DNA of 64,000 nt from contig NZ_JAMXMY010000032.1 of assembly GCF_024055795.1 (NCBI RefSeq), positions 29,480-93,479 of the forward strand, written 5' to 3'. Position 1 is the first letter of the stretch, and each line of letters starts with the position of its first letter. This document shows, piece after piece, positions 48,239 to 56,633 of this stretch. A program made the position numbers and the translations under genes. Origin of the DNA: Actinoallomurus purpureus (GTDB taxonomy: Bacteria > Actinomycetota > Actinomycetes > Streptosporangiales > Streptosporangiaceae). The notes under the pieces are model-generated. The model saw only the letters and a list, made by a program, of their open reading frames with translations. It was not told the DNA's origin and did not search any database.

Positions 48239-51235
48239 TCACGTAAGGGCGGTTTCCTGAAGTGATTTCGCGGCCGTGTCCAGCGCTCCAGCCTCGGTCA
48301 AACGGCGCAGCGTCTGCGCGCTTCGCGACTGTTGCAGACCGTCCAGAACGTCGGCAGCGGCACGGAGAGCGGCGCTCAGATCTTTAGTAAAGGCTCTGGG
48401 AAGCCGTGCCGCGAGCCGTTGGTAAATCGCGGCGGACTCGCGGATCGAGCCGAAGGCTCCGGCCAGGTCCGTGTGCAGGGCGACTCGTACCTCAGCACAT
48501 GTCCTCAGCGAGCGCGCGAGGTCGGGCTCGTAGGCGTCGCGGTTAGCCTGCGTCAGCCGCTGGAGGATGTCGACGGCCTCCTGGGTAGTGGTCAGTGCCT
48601 CCTCACGACGCCGCACGCCCGACAGCATCGTGCCGAGGTTGTCCAACGACATGGCGAGGTCGGGCTCGTAGGCGTCGGGGTTGGTCTGCGCCAGCTGCCG
48701 GTAGATCCGCGCCGCCTCTTGCGTGGCGGTCAGTGCCTCCTCCTCACGTCCCACCCCCGACAGCATCAAGCCGAGATTGATCAGCGAGGCGGCGAGGTCG
48801 GGCTCGTAGGCGTCGCGGTCAGCCTGCGTCAGCCGCCGGCGGATGTCCACCGCCTCCTGGATGATGGTCAGTGCCTCCTCCCAACGTCCCACCTCCGACA
48901 GAGCGACGCTGAGGTTGTTAAGCGAGCGCGCGAGGCCGGGCTCGAAGGCGTCGGGGCCGACCTGCACCAGCCGCCGGTAGATCCGCGCCGCCTCTTGCGC
49001 GGCGGTCAGTGCCTCCTCCTCACGTCCCACCCCCGACAGCATCAAGCCAAGGTTGTTCAGCGACATGGCGAGGTCCGGCTCGAAGGCGTCGGGGCCGACC
49101 TGCACCAGCCGCCGGTAGACCCCCACTGCCTCCTGGACGACGGTCAATGCCTCCTCCCAACGTCCCACCTCCGACAGAATGGCACTGAGGTTGTTCAGCG
49201 ACACGGCGAGGTCGGACTCATAGGCGTCCGGGTTGGCGTGCGCCAGCCGCCGGCGGATGTCCACCGCCTCTTGGATGATGGTCAGTGCCTCCTCCCAACG
49301 CCCCATCCCCGACAGATCGGCGCTGAGGTTGTTCAGCGAGCGCGCGAGGTCGGGCTCGTAGGCATCGGGCTTGGCCTGGGCCAGCCGCCGGTAGACCCGC
49401 ACCGCCTCCTGGGTAACGGTCAGTGCCCTCTCCCAACGTCCCACCTCCGACAGAGCGACGCTGAGGTTGTTCAGCGAGCGCGCGAGGTCGGGCTCGTAGG
49501 CATCGGGGTTGGCCTGCGCCAGCCGCCGCCGGGTGTCCACCGCCTCCTGGGTAGCCGTGAGAGCTTGGTGATGCAGGCCAGCGTTGTGCAGGCGGACGCC
49601 CAGGCGGTGGTGGATGTCGGCGCGCTGGTCGGGATCGGTGGTGGTGGCCAGACGGTGTTCGGCCAGGCGGGCGGCGATCGCGGCGATGCCTGCGTCCAGG
49701 TCGGCGTGACGTTGACCGGGCAGGTGCGCCTCGATGGCCTGCAGCAGGTCAGGGGCAATGCCGGACAGCCCGGCCAGGGCTGCCAGGCCGGCGCCGCCGG
49801 CGTGCACGGCCAGGTCCGGGTGGGCGGCCAGCAGCCGGTACAGGCGGTCGGCGACGTGGGGCCAGCGGCGTGCAGTCTCGATCAGTACCGTCAGCGCGGG
49901 CCGGATCCATCCAGCAGCCTCCAGCCCTGGCGGCGTGTCGTCGGACACGGGCTCGAAGAGCCGGGTGATCGCGGCATCGGCCCACGCATCTGCGAACCCG
50001 CCGGGACCACCGGGAGTGGTCAGGGCGAGGAAGTCCTCGCCGAGCCGATCGGGATACAGCGGTTCCAGCACGGTGCCAGGGTTGTCGGACGGGTAACACA
50101 GCTGGTGGTCGGTCAGGACCTGGTTGGCGTTCTCGGGCAGCGAGGTAACCTGCGCGCGGCCCAGCGCCTGCACACCACTGGCATGGGTGAGCGGTCCGGC
50201 CAGCGTGGCCAGGTACACAGCACGATCCATGGTCTGCGGCGGGGTGGGCAGCGGATCGCTGTCCCGGGCGTGCCAGTGATGCCAGTGCGCGCGTTCGCGT
50301 TGCAGCAGGTACGCCGAAATCCGGTGCGGGTCGGCGGGCACGGTCGCGCCATGGTGGCGGGCGTCCACTGCGGCCAGCGCGGCCATGTGCACGGTCAGCA
50401 CCTGGGCGAACGGGGCGCCCTCCAACTCCCGCGGTGGGGCGATATGCGCACAGCCGGGGAGTTGCATGGCCTCGGCGAAGGCGTCGCGAGCATCGGTGAA
50501 CAGGCTGCGCCGGTCGATCCCGCCCTCGCCGCCCAGCGGCGGCAACGCCACTGCGTCGGCGGGGATGTCCAAGTCGGCATCCAGCCAGTTCTCCAGCGCT
50601 TCCCACCACCAGCCCGCGCTGCGGGCCAGCAGCAGCACCCGGAGTACCGGCGCCATCGGCAGCCGCCCGGCCAGGGTGTACAGGTCGACGATCAGAGCCT
50701 GTAGATGAGAAGTCGGCCACCGATCGGCGTAGTCCACCACCAGCAGCAGCCCACCGGCCTCTCCAGGCGCAGTAAGCCGCTGCGGTGATGACGCCGTGGG
50801 CAGCGGCTGGCGAGCCTGCCACACCTGCCACCGGCCGGCCTGCTCGCGGGCGAACTGGGCAGCCAGCCGGGACTTGCCCTGCCCGCCGGGCCCATGCACC
50901 AGCCGTACCGACACCGGCGCCTGCTCGCCCAGCCACCCCGCCAGCTTCTGCCGCACCTCGGTACGCCCCGCGAATGGCACCAGCTCATAGCGGGCCAAGA
51001 GCAACCGGGACGGCTGTGCCCGGGCACGGTCCACCCCCGGCCCGCCCCGTACCGCCGGCCACGGCACCACCCCGTACACCGGCCGGGCCAAGGTGACCGT
51101 GACGTCCCTGCCCACGTTCTGAATCTGGACGACATCCCCGACCACGACGCTGTCGGTCACCGACTGGCCGGCGGCACGGCCATCCCCGCAGCCGGGATCG
51201 TCGCCGGGAACCACGCCCGCCTCTGGGCCGGTCAC
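48239..51235 (-). CDS. NLR-like STAND NTPase with TPR repeats and N-terminal signalling motif
   Basis: A 998-residue protein. Residues 24-48 carry a short hydrophobic motif (core VGDVVQIQNVGRDV) shared with the adjacent membrane protein. A STAND/AAA NTPase follows, with Walker A GPGGQGKS (115-122), Walker B LLLVVDYAD (about 163-171) and a sensor-like LLLARSAGW. Residues about 560-910 hold seven near-identical 46-residue TPR-like repeats, then a degenerate C-terminal part. The architecture is motif-switch-sensor, as in NLR-like conflict proteins. The GTG start overlaps the upstream membrane gene by 4 nt. No target is known. Confidence 0.82.
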   Translation of the reverse strand: MTGPEAGVVPGDDPGCGDGRAAGQSVTDSVVVGDVVQIQNVGRDVTVTLARPVYGVVPWPAVRGGPGVDRARAQPSRLLLARYELVPFAGRTEVRQKLAGWLGEQAPVSVRLVHGPGGQGKSRLAAQFAREQAGRWQVWQARQPLPTASSPQRLTAPGEAGGLLLVVDYADRWPTSHLQALIVDLYTLAGRLPMAPVLRVLLLARSAGWWWEALENWLDADLDIPADAVALPPLGGEGGIDRRSLFTDARDAFAEAMQLPGCAHIAPPRELEGAPFAQVLTVHMAALAAVDARHHGATVPADPHRISAYLLQRERAHWHHWHARDSDPLPTPPQTMDRAVYLATLAGPLTHASGVQALGRAQVTSLPENANQVLTDHQLCYPSDNPGTVLEPLYPDRLGEDFLALTTPGGPGGFADAWADAAITRLFEPVSDDTPPGLEAAGWIRPALTVLIETARRWPHVADRLYRLLAAHPDLAVHAGGAGLAALAGLSGIAPDLLQAIEAHLPGQRHADLDAGIAAIAARLAEHRLATTTDPDQRADIHHRLGVRLHNAGLHHQALTATQEAVDTRRRLAQANPDAYEPDLARSLNNLSVALSEVGRWERALTVTQEAVRVYRRLAQAKPDAYEPDLARSLNNLSADLSGMGRWEEALTIIQEAVDIRRRLAHANPDAYESDLAVSLNNLSAILSEVGRWEEALTVVQEAVGVYRRLVQVGPDAFEPDLAMSLNNLGLMLSGVGREEEALTAAQEAARIYRRLVQVGPDAFEPGLARSLNNLSVALSEVGRWEEALTIIQEAVDIRRRLTQADRDAYEPDLAASLINLGLMLSGVGREEEALTATQEAARIYRQLAQTNPDAYEPDLAMSLDNLGTMLSGVRRREEALTTTQEAVDILQRLTQANRDAYEPDLARSLRTCAEVRVALHTDLAGAFGSIRESAAIYQRLAARLPRAFTKDLSAALRAAADVLDGLQQSRSAQTLRRLTEAGALDTAAKSLQETALT
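48500..49560 (-). repeat. Seven 138-bp in-frame repeats encoding TPR-like units
   Basis: Landmark sequences such as GAGGTTGTTCAGCG recur every 138 nt. Each unit encodes about 46 residues centred on PDAYEPDLARSLNNLS and GRWEEALT. Copies are close in DNA, so the number probably changes by slippage or recombination. Confidence 0.85.
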
Positions 51236-51696
51236 CGGTCGATATCGGCGTCCCCGCCGACCCCGTCGATCTGTGTCACCTCACCGGCCACCCGCGCGTC
51301 GCGCACCGCCTGCTCCCCCGGCACACCCTTACCCGCCTCCGGCTTGGGCGGCACCGCAGGCGGCCTCGCCAGCCCCGGCGGCGGGGCGCCCAGGTGCAGA
51401 TCACTGCCGACGCTTCTGACCTGAGTGACGCCACCACCGATGGTCGAGCCGGTCACCGACTGGCCGCCCGGTGGTGGCGGCGCGGGCGATGCAGGCGCGG
51501 TCGCCTGGCGGGCCAGGATCACCCCGTACACCGACACCACCAGCCCCGCCAGGCCGATTAACGCACTGACCGCGCTGGCCAGCTTGTCGGCCTTATCCAA
51601 CCCCACCGCCACGAAATACCCGCCCAGCCCAGCCGCGGCCGCCACCGCGACCCCGCCCCCGGCCCACGCCAGTACCGGCCCTCGCGTCCACGCCAT
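51232..51696 (-). CDS. Two-TM membrane protein carrying two copies of the STAND signalling motif
   Basis: A 154-residue protein with two hydrophobic helices (about 6-31 and 38-62), a Pro-rich linker, and two copies of a motif at 79-102 (core GGGVTQVRSVGSDL) and 129-152 (core AGEVTQIDGVGGDA). The same motif occurs once at the N-terminus of the STAND protein encoded next, whose GTG overlaps this stop (GTGA). The likely role is membrane effector or docking partner of the STAND sensor; this is inference. It matches no family I recognise. Confidence 0.75.
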   Translation of the reverse strand: MAWTRGPVLAWAGGGVAVAAAAGLGGYFVAVGLDKADKLASAVSALIGLAGLVVSVYGVILARQATAPASPAPPPPGGQSVTGSTIGGGVTQVRSVGSDLHLGAPPPGLARPPAVPPKPEAGKGVPGEQAVRDARVAGEVTQIDGVGGDADIDR

Positions 51697-51812
51697 AACT
51701 AGTCATCATCGACCACACACCAAAATCCCGGAAGTGAGTCCCGCAGCAACACGGCACCCGGCCGAACCCGGCCAACTCGCCGGGCAGCCCTGGGCGCTGT
51801 TGACGATCGCCC

Positions 51813-51923
51813 ATGCCCTTCTCATGGGCGGCCCTGGGCGTCCTCGCCGCCGTCGTGGTCACGGCCGCCTCCCGGCGCCGGCTCCGCCGTGCGATCGCGC
51901 CCGAGCGCCTCCGCACCGAGTGA
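51813..51923 (+). CDS. Possible 36-residue membrane peptide
   Basis: The frame reads MPFSWAALGVLAAVVVTAA then a basic tail (SRRRLRRAIAPERLRTE). It could be a small membrane protein or chance. No ribosome site is clear and it is convergent with DUF2079. Confidence 0.25.
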   Translation: MPFSWAALGVLAAVVVTAASRRRLRRAIAPERLRTE

Positions 51924-51939
51924 CCCGGCGCGCGGCGGT

Positions 51940-53442
51940 TCACCGGCTGGGGCGCAGGTCGGGCGTGATGCCGGGGTCGTGCAGCACGACCCAGCCGTCC
52001 TGTCTGGAGACGACCGTGTACCCCCGCTGCAGCAGAAACCGTACGCGGTCGCGCTGCGCGCCCAGGGCCGGGAAGGGGAAGGTCATGCGGGCGGTGTCGG
52101 CGACGACCCAGGGCGCCCGGCGGACGCGGGTGTCCCACAGCAGCACGCGGGTCCGGCCGGACAGTTGCGGCCCGACGACGTTGGCGGCCTCGACCAGCAC
52201 GCCGTCGGGTACGGCCGCGACGGCGTGGGCGGCGGCCCGCGCGTGCGCGTCGCGCCGGTAGAACACCGGGTCGAAGAAGCTCTTGAACGCGAAGCGCGGA
52301 ACGACGATGGCGGCGGCCAGCAACGCGGCCACCGGCCAGACGAGGTCCACGCGGAGCCGCCACCCGCGTGGCCCCGGCAGGCGGAGCCGCGAGAGCCGGC
52401 AGGCGCCGTCGACGCCCGCCGCGACCAGCAGGACCGTCAGCGCGACGTTGTAGTGGAACCTCGGCTCCCACCAGTGCTCGAAGCGGTTCGCGAGCATCCG
52501 CTCGGCCAGCAGGGGCAGCACCGACAGGGTGATCGGTGAGGCCAGTGGGACGAGGAGCAGCGGCAGGATCAGCCATGCCATGGTCGTCGCCTTGACGTCC
52601 GGCGTCACGAAGAGCTTCAGCGCGGTCCACGGATGCGTCACGGCGTACACGGCGGCGTGCGGCAGGTCCCGCCCCAGGGCGTCATAGGCCCAGTAGTAGT
52701 CCGCCGCGCCGCCGAACGCCGGGATCAGCACCCGGGAGGCCAGCCACGTCCACCCCACCCCGGCGACCACGAGGACTCCCGCCAGGCGCCGCTCCCCCGG
52801 CCGGGTCAGCAGGTAGAGCCCGAAGCCTGCGACGAGCAGCCCCATGTCCTCCTTGACCAGCAACAGCGCTCCGGCGGCCAGCACGCACTGCCGCCGCCGG
52901 CCGGCGTCGTGCCGTTCGAGCATCAGCATGGACAGTACGGGGGTGAACGCCATCTCGTGGAAGTCGAACGCGACGGTCTCGGCCACCGGCCAGGCCAGCG
53001 CGTACACGCCCGCGACGCAGTGCGCCGCCCACGCGCCGAACCGCCGCCGGGTGAACATCCACAACGGCACGATCGTCAGCGCCAGGAGGACGGCCTGGGC
53101 GACCAGGAGCGTCTGGGGCCCGTCGTGGATCCAGTACAGCGGCGCGAGCAGGGCGAGGATCGGCGAGAAGTGGTCACCGAGCACGGTGAAGTGAGGGCCG
53201 AAGCCGTTGTGCACGCCCTTGGCGATCGACACGGGCAGATGGAAGCGGCTGTAGGAGCGCACCGCCTGGTCGAAGATCACCAGGTCGTACGTGGTGGTGC
53301 GGAAGGTCCAGTACCGCACCAGCGCGAACACCGAGTACGCCACCGCGGCGGCCACAACGAGGACGCCGACGGCGCCCTCGTCGCGCCGGGCGCGACCGGG
53401 GCGCACGTCCGGGCCGGCGGTCTCGGCCGACATCGCGATCAT
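51940..53442 (-). CDS. DUF2079 multi-pass membrane protein
   Basis: A 500-residue protein with about 10 membrane segments and the DUF2079 signatures TTTYDLVIFDQAVRSYSRF, FGDHFSPILALLAPLYW in form GDHFSPILALLAPLYW, and a conserved WAYDALG...LF region. The family resembles glycosyltransferase-like membrane proteins; the activity is unproven. Its ATG overlaps the HIT stop (ATGA), giving an operon. Confidence 0.88.
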   Translation of the reverse strand: MIAMSAETAGPDVRPGRARRDEGAVGVLVVAAAVAYSVFALVRYWTFRTTTYDLVIFDQAVRSYSRFHLPVSIAKGVHNGFGPHFTVLGDHFSPILALLAPLYWIHDGPQTLLVAQAVLLALTIVPLWMFTRRRFGAWAAHCVAGVYALAWPVAETVAFDFHEMAFTPVLSMLMLERHDAGRRRQCVLAAGALLLVKEDMGLLVAGFGLYLLTRPGERRLAGVLVVAGVGWTWLASRVLIPAFGGAADYYWAYDALGRDLPHAAVYAVTHPWTALKLFVTPDVKATTMAWLILPLLLVPLASPITLSVLPLLAERMLANRFEHWWEPRFHYNVALTVLLVAAGVDGACRLSRLRLPGPRGWRLRVDLVWPVAALLAAAIVVPRFAFKSFFDPVFYRRDAHARAAAHAVAAVPDGVLVEAANVVGPQLSGRTRVLLWDTRVRRAPWVVADTARMTFPFPALGAQRDRVRFLLQRGYTVVSRQDGWVVLHDPGITPDLRPSR

Positions 53443-53858
53443 CCGAGCGCGCCGCGGATGCGGTCCGCGTACGCGCGGGCCTCGTCGTCGGAGTCGTACT
53501 TGGTTCGGGGCCAGAAGAAGCCGCGCAGCCCGTCCTTGCGATTCCGGGGAACGACGTGGACGTGCAGATGGGGCACGCTCTGGCTGATCCGGTTGTTCAC
53601 CGCGACGAAGGATCCCGCGGCGGCGAGCGCCGTCTCCATGGCGACGGACAACTGCTGCCCGGCCGCGAACAGCGGCTGGAGGAGGTCGGCCGGCAAGTCC
53701 GCGAGGGTCTCGACGTGGGTCCGCGGCACGAGGAGGGTGTGCCCCTTGAACAGCGGGCGGGTGTCCAGGAACGCGACGACGGGACCGTCGTCGAGCACCA
53801 CGTGAGCGGGTCGCTCCCCCTTCACGATCTCGCAGAACAGGCAGTCCATGATGGGCAT
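53439..53858 (-). CDS. HIT-family nucleotide-binding protein
   Basis: A 139-residue HIT protein with the N-terminal CLFCEIVKGE zinc-type Cys pair and the histidine triad HLHVHVVP. Members hydrolyse nucleotide conjugates. The start at 53858 (MPIMDC) or 53849 (MDC) is uncertain. It is co-transcribed with the DUF2079 gene and divergent from an ABC ATPase. Confidence 0.88.
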   Translation of the reverse strand: MPIMDCLFCEIVKGERPAHVVLDDGPVVAFLDTRPLFKGHTLLVPRTHVETLADLPADLLQPLFAAGQQLSVAMETALAAAGSFVAVNNRISQSVPHLHVHVVPRNRKDGLRGFFWPRTKYDSDDEARAYADRIRGALG

Positions 53859-53905
53859 TCTTCCGCTTACGGTCGTCTTATCGGGCGGCAATAGGCTCTT
53901 GACCC

Positions 53906-54610
53906 GTGCAATTCAACCAGGTGGCCTTCCGGTATCGCCGACGCGCTCCGTGGGTGCTGCACGACGTGACGCTGACCGTACCCCGCGGCCGGATCATTGA
54001 GGTGAACGGCCGCAATGGAGCAGGCAAATCAACGCTCCTCCGGCTGATCGCCGGCGTCGTGCCGCCGGGGAGGGGCAGGGTCGCCGGTCGGCCGTCCTCC
54101 ACCGGGTACGCCCCGGAGCGGTTCCCGGCGGAACAGCCGTTCACCGCGCGGGCCTACCTCGGGCACATGGCCGCCGTACGCGGCGCTCCGCCGTCGCGGG
54201 TCGGAGAGTGGGCGGAGCGGCTGGGCTTCACCGAGCTTCTGGACACCCGTCTGCCCGACCTGTCCAAGGGCAGCGCGCACAAGGCCGGACTCGTCCAGGC
54301 GCTGCTGGCCGCACCCGGGCTGCTCGTCTTCGACGAGCCGTTCGCTGGCCTCGACGCGCGGACGCGCACGGCGCTGCCGGCCCTCCTGGCCGAGCTCGCG
54401 TCCGAGGGGTCGTCCGTCATCGTCAGCGACCACCAGGGCGACCTTCGCGAACTGCCCGGGGTGATGCGCTGGCAGGTCGCCGGACGGACGGTGACCGAAG
54501 GGGACCTCCCCGAGGAGCACGCCGTCGTCGAGGTGGTCGTGCCCCGCTCCGAGGCTGAGGACCTGGTGACCCGCCTCAAGGCGGACGGCTACGAGGCGCG
54601 GTGCCGATGA
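53906..54610 (+). CDS. ABC transporter ATP-binding protein
   Basis: A 234-residue ATPase with Walker A NGRNGAGKST, an abbreviated signature (LSKGSAHKAGL), Walker B LLVFDEPFAGLD and a switch His (SDHQGD). A TAGGCT box ends 8 nt before the GTG, so it may be leaderless. It is coupled to the permease gene by a 4-nt overlap. Cargo is unknown. Confidence 0.88.
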   Translation: MQFNQVAFRYRRRAPWVLHDVTLTVPRGRIIEVNGRNGAGKSTLLRLIAGVVPPGRGRVAGRPSSTGYAPERFPAEQPFTARAYLGHMAAVRGAPPSRVGEWAERLGFTELLDTRLPDLSKGSAHKAGLVQALLAAPGLLVFDEPFAGLDARTRTALPALLAELASEGSSVIVSDHQGDLRELPGVMRWQVAGRTVTEGDLPEEHAVVEVVVPRSEAEDLVTRLKADGYEARCR

Positions 54611-55299
54611 TCGCGGCGATGCGGTTCCAGCTCGCCGGGTACGCCCGCTCCACGCGGGCCCTGCACCCGGTGCTCGCGCTCGCGCTGCTGCTGGCGATCA
54701 TGTTCTCCGGCCCGCTCGGCGGGACCCCGGCCCAGGTACGGTCCGGCGCCCTCACCACGCTCGGCGACCTCGCCGCGCTGACCTTCCCGATCTGCGCCTG
54801 GGCGGCGCGCGGGCTGCTCGACACCGAACCGGACGCCCAGCGGCACATCGGCGTGGTCACCCTCGGAGGATGGCGGGCGATGGCCTGCGGGCCGATCACG
54901 GCCGCGGCGTTCACCGCCTGCCTGGCGCTGGTCGCCTCGGCGTACCCCCTGGCCGAGGCGGTACGGTCCGGCATCCAGGCGTCGGTGCTGCTGCCGGCGG
55001 TCGCGTTGATGCTGCTGTCGGCACTGGCCGCGACGGCGCTCGGGGCGCTCACCAGCCGGGCGATCATCCCCTCCCCCGGCTGGTCGGTCCTCGTACTGCT
55101 CGGCGTCTACGTGGTCGATCTGCTGCTGGGGCTCGGCCCGCTGCGGGTCCTCACCGTCCCGATGATCGAATGGATGGGGGCCGCAGGCCGCGGCGCGTCC
55201 ACGTTCACGAGCGGCCTGCCGTGGTTCGCCCTGCGCACGCTGGCCTGGGCGGCGCTCGCCATGGTCCTGTACGCCCGCCTCCGCCGCACGCGCCCCTAA
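54607..55299 (+). CDS. ABC transporter permease
   Basis: A 230-residue protein with about six membrane segments and no soluble domain, immediately coupled to the ATPase (ATGA). The stop TAA (55297-55299) is part of the CTAA flank of the MITE-like element. Cargo is unknown. Confidence 0.8.
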   Translation: MIAAMRFQLAGYARSTRALHPVLALALLLAIMFSGPLGGTPAQVRSGALTTLGDLAALTFPICAWAARGLLDTEPDAQRHIGVVTLGGWRAMACGPITAAAFTACLALVASAYPLAEAVRSGIQASVLLPAVALMLLSALAATALGALTSRAIIPSPGWSVLVLLGVYVVDLLLGLGPLRVLTVPMIEWMGAAGRGASTFTSGLPWFALRTLAWAALAMVLYARLRRTRP

Positions 55300-55524
55300 G
55301 GCCTGTCTCAAAGCCCCGCTGTCCTACTGCGCGGCGCCCAGGTGGCGCCTCGCCGCGTTGTCGCCCCACCCCACGAAAACGCGAGGGACGGCTTCGCCGA
55401 CCCGGCGCGTTTCCGCGGGGACCCCGGGAGGAGTCGCCAGCCAACACCAGGCTGACTCCCTCCTCCGCCTTCCGAGGCACCACCTGGACACCGCTCGCTA
55501 CGGACGGGGACTTTGAGACAGGCC
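55300..55524. mobile_element. MITE-like foldback element
   Basis: Perfect 14-bp terminal inverted repeats GGCCTGTCTCAAAG (55300-55313) and CTTTGAGACAGGCC (55511-55524) bound 225 bp with no gene. Inner repeats CCAGGTGGCGCCTCG (55338-55352) and its near-complement (55473-55487) extend the symmetry. The flanks are CTAA and CTAG, fitting a YTAR/TA-type target. The ends resemble those of IS5-like elements, and it is probably non-autonomous. Confidence 0.8.
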
Positions 55525-56034
55525 CTAGGCCTGGGCCAGGCGGTCGATCTCGGCCGCCAGGTGGTCGAGGAAGCCGTCGACGTCGGGCTGGGCGTACCCG
55601 GGCCGGATACGGGTCGTCGCGAAACGCGCGGCCCGTACGTCGGCCGAGCGAGCGCGGCGCCCGCGCAGTTCGACGATCATCCGGTCCAGGAAGGCGTCGA
55701 CCTCCCGTTCGGCGTACCCCTCGCTCAGTCGAGTGGTGACGAAGCGCACGTTGCGCACCAGCCCGATGAGCCGGTCGGTCTCGGCCGCGGACAACCGCCG
55801 CCGCCCGCCGTTCTCCTTCGCCTCCAGCTCCCGCAGGTACTCCTCAAGCCTCTCGTCGACGGCACGTCCGCGGTAGCCGCGCAGGGTGATCGGAAAGCGC
55901 ACCCGGCCCACCTCGGCCGCGGTCACCGGCGGCGCGAACAGCTGGGCACGGCCGAGAGTCCCCTCGATACGGGCGATGAACGCGTCCACCTGGTGGCGGT
56001 GGTAGCCGCGGGCGGCGATCGGGAAACCGGGCAT
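55525..56034 (-). CDS. Protein with four DivIVA-like repeats
   Basis: A 169-residue protein made of four short DivIVA-type units with the pattern RGYxxxxVDxFLxxI (for example RGYHRHQVDAFIARIE and EGYAEREVDAFLDRMI). DivIVA proteins sense membrane curvature and polar growth. The stop TAG lies in the CTAG flank of the MITE. I chose the ATG at 56034. Confidence 0.75.
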   Translation of the reverse strand: MPGFPIAARGYHRHQVDAFIARIEGTLGRAQLFAPPVTAAEVGRVRFPITLRGYRGRAVDERLEEYLRELEAKENGGRRRLSAAETDRLIGLVRNVRFVTTRLSEGYAEREVDAFLDRMIVELRGRRARSADVRAARFATTRIRPGYAQPDVDGFLDHLAAEIDRLAQA

Positions 56035-56152
56035 GGCCGCATTCTCCCCAAAATCATGATCCCGTGGCATCCCAGCCTGAAAAAGGGTGTGCGGCCCCGT
56101 ACCAGCGGAAATCTGTCAGGAAGGTCGTCACACGGACCAGGGGGGCTGAAAG

Positions 56153-56620
56153 ATGACCACGGAGAATGCCGACGGGCCGCAGAAGGTCGTACTCGGCGGG
56201 TACACGAGCCACGCGGCCGCGCAGCGCGCGGTGGACGTCCTGGCCGAGCGGGACTTCCCGGTCGAGCACGTCACGATCGTCGGCTCCGGGCTGCGGCTCG
56301 AGGAACAGGTCCTCGGCCGCTGGACGCTCGGCAAGGCGCTGCTGGCCGGCGCGAGTTCGGGCGCCTGGATCGGCCTGCTCATCGGGCTTATCTTCTGGAT
56401 CGTCAGTCCCTGGGTCGTCGGCGCCGTGATCTCGGCCGTCATCCTGGGCGCGATCTTCGGTGCGATCTTCGCCGCGGCCGCGCACGCGGTGCGCCGGCAG
56501 ACGTTCTCGTCGGCGAGCGCCGTCGTGGCCGACCGGTACGACGTGCTGGTCGACGCGGAGTTCGCCGCAGAGGCCAGGCGGCTGCTGGCCGCCGTGCCCG
56601 TCACCGACCAGCCCCACTGA
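56153..56620 (+). CDS. General stress protein 17M-like membrane protein
   Basis: A 155-residue protein with an N-terminal GSP17M/YflT-type domain (VVLGGYTSHAAAQRAVDVLAERDFPVEHVTIVGSGL) and two central glycine-rich membrane helices. Family members respond to stress. It is a single gene convergent with rlmN. Confidence 0.8.
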   Translation: MTTENADGPQKVVLGGYTSHAAAQRAVDVLAERDFPVEHVTIVGSGLRLEEQVLGRWTLGKALLAGASSGAWIGLLIGLIFWIVSPWVVGAVISAVILGAIFGAIFAAAAHAVRRQTFSSASAVVADRYDVLVDAEFAAEARRLLAAVPVTDQPH

Positions 56621-56633
56621 ACCGGGGCGGTTG

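Noticed and set aside
48500..49560. CRISPR-like regular spacing
   Set aside because: The 138-nt periodicity is in frame and encodes TPR-like units; there are no unique spacers or cas genes.
48332..50704. Plus-strand 790-codon frame with internal repeats
   Set aside because: It is the antisense of the STAND-TPR gene; its repeats are the complement of the TPR repeats.
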